Below are positions 60,332-64,000 of a stretch of 64,000 nucleotides of DNA, one piece after another (the first letter of the stretch is position 1; every line of letters begins with the position of its first letter). Position numbers and translations under genes: made by a program. The DNA is taken from assembly GCA_018110905.1 (NCBI GenBank), contig JAGBAZ010000040.1, positions 1 to 64,000 of the forward strand, read 5' to 3'. The DNA comes from Oscillospiraceae bacterium. Lineage in GTDB: Bacteria; Bacillota; Clostridia; Oscillospirales; Ruminococcaceae. The notes below the pieces were generated by a model, which worked only from the letters and a program-made list of their open reading frames with translations, was not told the DNA's origin and searched no databases.

Positions 60332-60365
60332 AATTCCCTCGTCAAAGAAATTTGACGGGGGAATT
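60332..60365 (+). other. 15-bp hairpin between khpA and rimM
   Basis: AATTCCCTCGTCAAA/TTTGACGGGGGAATT (one G-T pair) with a GAAA tetraloop. No T-run follows, so this is likely an RNA processing or stabilising structure rather than a terminator. Confidence 0.5.
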
Positions 60366-60388
60366 ATAAAATTATAAGAGGTTTTATT

Positions 60389-60904
60389 ATGAAAAAGCAG
60401 TTTCTTGAAGTTGGCGAAGTTGTTGCAATACATGGGCTTCGCGGCGATTTGCGTCTTTATCCCTGGTGTGATCCGGGCGATATCGAGCGCAGCATGAGAA
60501 TGTACACCGATGAAAAAGGCGAAACGGAATACCGAGTTTCTTACGCAAAACCGCATAAAAACGTTTATCTCGTAAAGCTCAAAGGCGTTGATAACCCCGA
60601 TGACGCAAGAAAATTCATCGGAAAAGTTCTTTATATGAACCGCAACGATATTCCGATGAAAGCGGGAGATTATTTTATCCAGGATATCATCGGCCTTAAG
60701 GTTGTTGATGCCGAAAACGGCACCGTTTACGGCGAAGTTTCCGACGTTGCGCCCACCGGTGCCAACGATATCTATTGTGTTTGCGGCGCGGACGGAAAAG
60801 AAACATGGATTCCTGCAATTCCCCAGGTTATCAGCAAGGTAGATGTTGACGGAGGAATTCTTGAAATAACTCCGATGAAAGGACTTTTTGACGATGAGGA
60901 TTGA
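60389..60904 (+). CDS. rimM: 16S rRNA processing protein RimM
   Basis: RimM assists 30S head assembly. The 171-residue protein has the N-terminal RimM barrel (EVVAIHGLRGDLRLYPWCD, YLVKLKGVDNPDDARKFIGKVLYM) and the C-terminal PRC domain (DIIGLKVVDAENGTVYGEV, WIPAIPQVISKVDVDGGILEI). AGAGG precedes the ATG. It overlaps trmD by 11 bases. Confidence 0.97.
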   Translation: MKKQFLEVGEVVAIHGLRGDLRLYPWCDPGDIERSMRMYTDEKGETEYRVSYAKPHKNVYLVKLKGVDNPDDARKFIGKVLYMNRNDIPMKAGDYFIQDIIGLKVVDAENGTVYGEVSDVAPTGANDIYCVCGADGKETWIPAIPQVISKVDVDGGILEITPMKGLFDDED

Positions 60905-61583
60905 TATTGCGACCCTTTTTCCGGAAATGTGTGAAGCTGTACTTGGTACCAGCATTATCGGAAGAGCGAGAAAAGCAGGTTTTATCGAAGTTTATTGTCA
61001 TAATATCCGCGATTTTTCCGAAGATAAGCATCAAAGGGTCGATGCGGCGCCTTATGGCGGCGGAAACGGAATGTTAATGCAGGCAGACCCGATTTTTAAA
61101 TGCTATGAGCACGTATGTGAAGAATCGTGCTCAAAACCGTTTGTAATCTATATGTCGCCCCAGGGCGCGGTGCTCAACCAGAAACTGGCCGTGGATTTTG
61201 CGGAAAATTATGAGCATCTGTTCCTCATCTGCGGACACTATGAGGGAATCGATGAACGAATCATCGAAGAAATAGTTGATATGGAAGTTTCAATAGGCGA
61301 CTATGTTCTCACCGGCGGCGAACTCGGAGCACTGGTGCTCACGGATGCTGTGGGAAGACTTTGCGACGGCGTTCTTTCCGAAGATGTTTGCTTTGAGGAC
61401 GAAAGCCATTATTCCGGCCTGCTGGAATATCCGCAATATACCCGCCCTCAGGTCTGGCACGGAAGGGGAGTTCCGGAAGTTTTGCTTTCCGGAAATCACA
61501 AACTCATTTCCGATTGGCGCCATGAACAAGCGGTAAAGCGCACCATGGAAAAACGCCCGGATATGCTTAAAAAAGAGGAATAA
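60894..61583 (+). CDS. trmD: tRNA (guanine-N1)-methyltransferase TrmD
   Basis: TrmD methylates G37 of tRNAs and guards against frameshifting. The 229-residue SPOUT enzyme has MRIDIATLFPEMCEAVL, DAAPYGGGNGMLMQADP, the knot ICGHYEGIDER and IGDYVLTGGELGALVLTDAV, and the C-terminal YTRPQVWHGRGVPEVLLSGNH. ATG 60894 is preferred over TTG 60888. The L19 gene that often follows trmD is not here. Confidence 0.97.
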   Translation: MRIDIATLFPEMCEAVLGTSIIGRARKAGFIEVYCHNIRDFSEDKHQRVDAAPYGGGNGMLMQADPIFKCYEHVCEESCSKPFVIYMSPQGAVLNQKLAVDFAENYEHLFLICGHYEGIDERIIEEIVDMEVSIGDYVLTGGELGALVLTDAVGRLCDGVLSEDVCFEDESHYSGLLEYPQYTRPQVWHGRGVPEVLLSGNHKLISDWRHEQAVKRTMEKRPDMLKKEE

Positions 61584-61587
61584 AACA

Positions 61588-62316
61588 ATGCTCGGAACAA
61601 TAATAAATGTTATAACCGTAATTCTGGGCGGTATGCTTGGTCTTTTTCTTAAAAAGGGCATAAAAAGCGAAATTATGGATAACGTTATGAAAGCCGAGGG
61701 AGTTGCCGTACTTGTTATAGGAATGAACGGGGTTCTTACCAACATGCTTTCTGTAGGAGAAAACGGAAAGATCGTTGAAAACGGAGGACTTGTTCTTCTG
61801 ATAAGCCTTGCTCTCGGAATGTTCATCGGGGAGGTAATAAAGCTCGACGACAGAATAAATTCCCTGGGCGGCTGGGTTGAAAAACGCATCAGATCAAACG
61901 GTTTTTCAAAAGGTTTTGTTTCTGCCTTTATAATTTTCTGCGTCGGTTCCATGAGCGTTATCGGCGCGATAAATGACGGACTTTCCGGTGATTCAAGCGT
62001 TCTTATCGTCAAAAGCACCCTTGATTTTATAACAGCAATGGTCCTTGCTTCAACAATGGGGATCGGCGTTGTTTTTGCTTGTGTTCCGCTTTTTGTTTAT
62101 CAGGGAGCAATTTCGCTTTTTGCTTCCTTTATAAAGCCGCTTATCGAAAGCTGTCCGGAGATGATGACCCAGTTTTCCATGGTGGGATATGCAATTATCA
62201 TGTGTATCGGTATAAACTTTATTGCGGGCCAAAGAATCAAAACAGCGAATCTTCTTCCTGCGATGTTTGTTCCGGTGCTGTATAACCTGCTTAAGATGGT
62301 GGAAAATTTGTGGTGA
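61588..62316 (+). CDS. DUF554 membrane protein (YdfK-like)
   Basis: A 242-residue membrane protein with about six to seven helices. It begins LGTIINVITVILGGMLGLFLKKGI and contains FCVGSMSVIGAINDGLSGD and STLDFITAMVLASTMGIGVVF, features of the DUF554 family of unknown function. It follows trmD by 4 bases and so may be part of the ffh operon. Confidence 0.9.
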   Translation: MLGTIINVITVILGGMLGLFLKKGIKSEIMDNVMKAEGVAVLVIGMNGVLTNMLSVGENGKIVENGGLVLLISLALGMFIGEVIKLDDRINSLGGWVEKRIRSNGFSKGFVSAFIIFCVGSMSVIGAINDGLSGDSSVLIVKSTLDFITAMVLASTMGIGVVFACVPLFVYQGAISLFASFIKPLIESCPEMMTQFSMVGYAIIMCIGINFIAGQRIKTANLLPAMFVPVLYNLLKMVENLW

Positions 62317-62383
62317 TTTTCGACAAATAAACTGAATAAATTTAACGATGATATGGGATTTTTATAGAAAATTACCTATTTCG

Positions 62384-62412
62384 TTGAATTGGAAAAAATA
62401 AACTGTTATAAT
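62384..62412 (+). promoter_or_regulatory. SigA promoter of ptsH
   Basis: TTGAAT (62384-62389) and TATAAT (62407-62412), 17-base spacer, 40 bases before the gene. Confidence 0.8.
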
Positions 62413-62452
62413 GAAAACACAATAAAAAGTTGTTATTGAGGAGATTTATAAT

Positions 62453-62716
62453 ATGTATTCTAACGCTGTTAAAGTTCAGAACCAGGTTGGTCTTCATGCA
62501 CGTCCTGCAACTTTCTTTATTCAGAAATCCAACGAGTTCAAATCTTCCATTTGGGTAGAAAAAGACGAAAGAAGAGTTAACGCAAAAAGCCTTCTTGGCG
62601 TTCTTTCTCTCGGAATTGTCGGCGGAACCGAAATCACCATCATCGCTGACGGTGTTGACGAAGAAGAAGCCGTAAACTCCCTTGTAAAACTTGTTGAATC
62701 CGGTTTTGCAGACTGA
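62453..62716 (+). CDS. ptsH: Phosphocarrier protein HPr
   Basis: HPr, 87 residues, relays phosphate from enzyme I to sugar permeases. Active-site His15 lies in QVGLHARPAT. Ser46 in NAKSLLGVLSLGI is the HPr-kinase site used in Gram-positive catabolite control with CcpA. It stands alone, without ptsI. GAGGAG precedes the ATG. Confidence 0.95.
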   Translation: MYSNAVKVQNQVGLHARPATFFIQKSNEFKSSIWVEKDERRVNAKSLLGVLSLGIVGGTEITIIADGVDEEEAVNSLVKLVESGFAD

Positions 62717-62735
62717 TTAATAAAAATTTGAATTT

Positions 62736-62769
62736 TTACGCCGCAAATTGATATTTGCGGCGTTTTTTG
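62736..62769 (+). terminator. Terminator of ptsH, overlapping the uvrC promoter
   Basis: ACGCCGCAAAT/ATTTGCGGCGT stem followed by TTTTTT. The loop begins the -35 of uvrC. Confidence 0.85.
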
Positions 62770-62776
62770 TTACAAT
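62748..62776 (+). promoter_or_regulatory. Promoter of uvrC
   Basis: TTGATA (62748-62753) and TACAAT (62771-62776), 17-base spacer, lying across the ptsH terminator. Confidence 0.65.
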
Positions 62777-62806
62777 AGAGAAAACGCAGAAAAGGAGGCC
62801 GGAAAA

Positions 62807-64000
62807 TTGGATAACCCAAGACTTCCATATCTTCATGAAAAAACGCTGAGTCTTCCGATGGAACCCGGCGTCTATATAATGCATGATAAAAGCGGAAAAG
62901 TTATCTATGTCGGAAAGGCAAAAAAACTTAAAAACCGCGTTACAAGCTATTTCCGCAATGTTGAAAAACATCTTCCGAAAGTTTATAAAATGGTGGAACA
63001 TGTCCACGATTTTGAATATATAGTCACCGACAGCGAATTTGAAGCGCTTATTCTTGAATGCAGTCTTATTAAGCAATATGCGCCGAAGTATAACATTCTG
63101 CTCAAAGATGACAAAGGCTACAGCTATGTCCGGATATCACCCGGACCTTACAGCCGTCTTTCCGGCGTTTTGCAGAAAAACGACGACGGCGCGGAATATC
63201 TCGGTCCGTATATAAGTTCCTACGTTGTCCGCCAGACCGTTGCGGAAGCAAACAAAGCTTTTATGCTTCCAACCTGCAACCGGAAGTTTCCCCAGGAATT
63301 CGGAAAGGGAAGACCCTGTCTTAACTACTACATCAAAAACTGCATGGGAGTTTGCCGCGGCAGAATCTCCGAGCGGGAATATAACGAAACTCTTAATGAG
63401 GCTATTGATTTTATAAAGGGCGGAAGCAGCGCTTCGGTTGAAAAACTAACCGAAAGAATGTTCGAAGCGGCGGAAGCGGAAGATTTTGAAAGAGCGGCAG
63501 TCCTTCGTGACAGAATAAAAGCCATTGAAGGCATTGCCAGCCGCCAGAAAGTCGTTTTTTCAAAAGTTAAAGAACAGGACGTTATTGCAATTGCAAAAAG
63601 CGGAGAAAACTGCTGTGCGGTCGTTCTCAGTTTCCGCGGCGGAAGGCTTGTGGACAAAGACGAATATTTCCTCAAGGATTTCGGAACGGAACCGGCTTTT
63701 GTAACGGAATTTCTCCAAAGTTTTTATTCCGAAAGAACAGATATCCCGAAAGAAATTGCCCTTCATGAAAAATGCGAGGAAGCGGAGCTTCTGGAACGCT
63801 GGCTTTCCGAAAAAGCCGGAAGAAAAGTCAATATAACCGTTCCGCAAAAAGGCGAAAGAAAACAGGTAACCGATATGGCCTATAACAATGCGGCGGAAAG
63901 CCTTTCTCACGAAAAGGCAAGAACAAGCAAGGAAGTTGCGGTTCTTGACGAACTTGGCAGAATACTCGGAATGGAAAAAGCACCGGAAATCATCGAGGCT
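62807..64000 (+). CDS. uvrC: Excinuclease ABC subunit C (partial, 3' end beyond window)
   Basis: UvrC makes both incisions in nucleotide excision repair. The 398 residues present cover the GIY-YIG domain (MEPGVYIMHDKSGKVIYVGKAKKLKNRV), the Cys-containing stretch RPCLNYYIKNCMGVCRG, the UVR domain (AAEAEDFERAAVLRDRIKAIE) and the start of the RNase H-like endonuclease domain. The start is TTG at 62807 with AAAGGAGG 9 bases upstream. It continues past 64000. Confidence 0.96.
   Translation, partial: MDNPRLPYLHEKTLSLPMEPGVYIMHDKSGKVIYVGKAKKLKNRVTSYFRNVEKHLPKVYKMVEHVHDFEYIVTDSEFEALILECSLIKQYAPKYNILLKDDKGYSYVRISPGPYSRLSGVLQKNDDGAEYLGPYISSYVVRQTVAEANKAFMLPTCNRKFPQEFGKGRPCLNYYIKNCMGVCRGRISEREYNETLNEAIDFIKGGSSASVEKLTERMFEAAEAEDFERAAVLRDRIKAIEGIASRQKVVFSKVKEQDVIAIAKSGENCCAVVLSFRGGRLVDKDEYFLKDFGTEPAFVTEFLQSFYSERTDIPKEIALHEKCEEAELLERWLSEKAGRKVNITVPQKGERKQVTDMAYNNAAESLSHEKARTSKEVAVLDELGRILGMEKAPEIIEA

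Overview
The window reads as chromosomal DNA from an anaerobic, endospore-forming member of the Clostridia, most likely an Oscillospiraceae/Ruminococcaceae-type gut bacterium. The evidence is: a yabP-yabQ-divIC-S1 sporulation/division block; Mini-RNase III; an L27 with a cleavable N-terminus next to its Prp protease; HPr carrying both His15 and Ser46; DnaD/DnaC-type replication loaders; strong SigA promoters (TTGACA/TATAAT with 17-base spacers); frequent TTG starts; and a cluster of cohesin and dockerin surface proteins of the kind found in ruminococci. No species can be named from the sequence alone.

Layout. 1-9.2 kb (+): a truncated membrane protein with an apparent poly-A frameshift, pcrA, a DUF559 nuclease gene framed by inverted repeats, an MscS channel, a YmfF/YmfH M16 pair, lgt and folD. 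9.2-15.4 kb (-): a lipoprotein, a GNAT gene and obg, a second repeat element, the rplU-prp-rpmA operon with an L21-type leader, a WG-repeat-like lipoprotein, mrnC and yitT. 15.6-21.8 kb (mostly +): a small Cys/Asn-rich gene, the yabP-yabQ-divIC-S1 operon, an amidohydrolase, hpf, a HAD phosphatase (-), a polysaccharide deacetylase and a cytidylate-kinase-like gene. 21.9-25.1 kb (-): a D-2-hydroxyacid dehydrogenase, rpsF-ssb-rpsR with a structured leader, and a Prok-RING/zinc-ribbon membrane protein. 25.4-33.2 kb: prfB without the usual frameshift, a YjjG-like phosphatase, an SDR divergent from a TetR regulator, a GNAT gene, dnaD-dnaC, tRNA-Gly, a PHP phosphoesterase and one unrecognised gene.

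33.4-47.2 kb (+) holds an ethanolamine-utilization microcompartment locus: eutS-P-A-B-C-L-K-like-E-M-M-T-pduL-J-(unknown)-N-H-Q. EutH brings in ethanolamine. EutBC with adenosylcobalamin (EutT) splits it, and EutA reactivates the lyase. EutE makes acetyl-CoA and PduL makes acetyl phosphate, inside a shell of EutS/L/K/M/N. The two-component regulator EutVW and the alcohol dehydrogenase EutG are not in the window. The EutK-like shell protein ends in a putative Rho_N/SAP-like domain, and one conserved-looking gene (44.1-44.8 kb) has no assignable function.

47.3-57.9 kb: an amidohydrolase, then four secreted proteins that form a small cohesin-dockerin system. They are a membrane-anchored cohesin protein, a two-cohesin plus dockerin adaptor, a cohesin protein with a sortase-like NPNTG signal, and a transglutaminase/leucine-rich-repeat dockerin protein. 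No glycoside hydrolase is present. 58.0-64 kb (+): ylxM-ffh-rpsP-khpA-rimM-trmD, a DUF554 protein, ptsH (HPr) and the 5' part of uvrC. In two places here a promoter overlaps the preceding terminator.

Stretches over 300 bases without a protein gene are 31350-31726 (tRNA-Gly, its terminator and two divergent promoters) and 33171-33519 (terminator, AT-rich DNA with short dyads, and the eut promoter and leader). Positions and base counts were read by eye; family assignments rest on recognised motifs, not on database searches.
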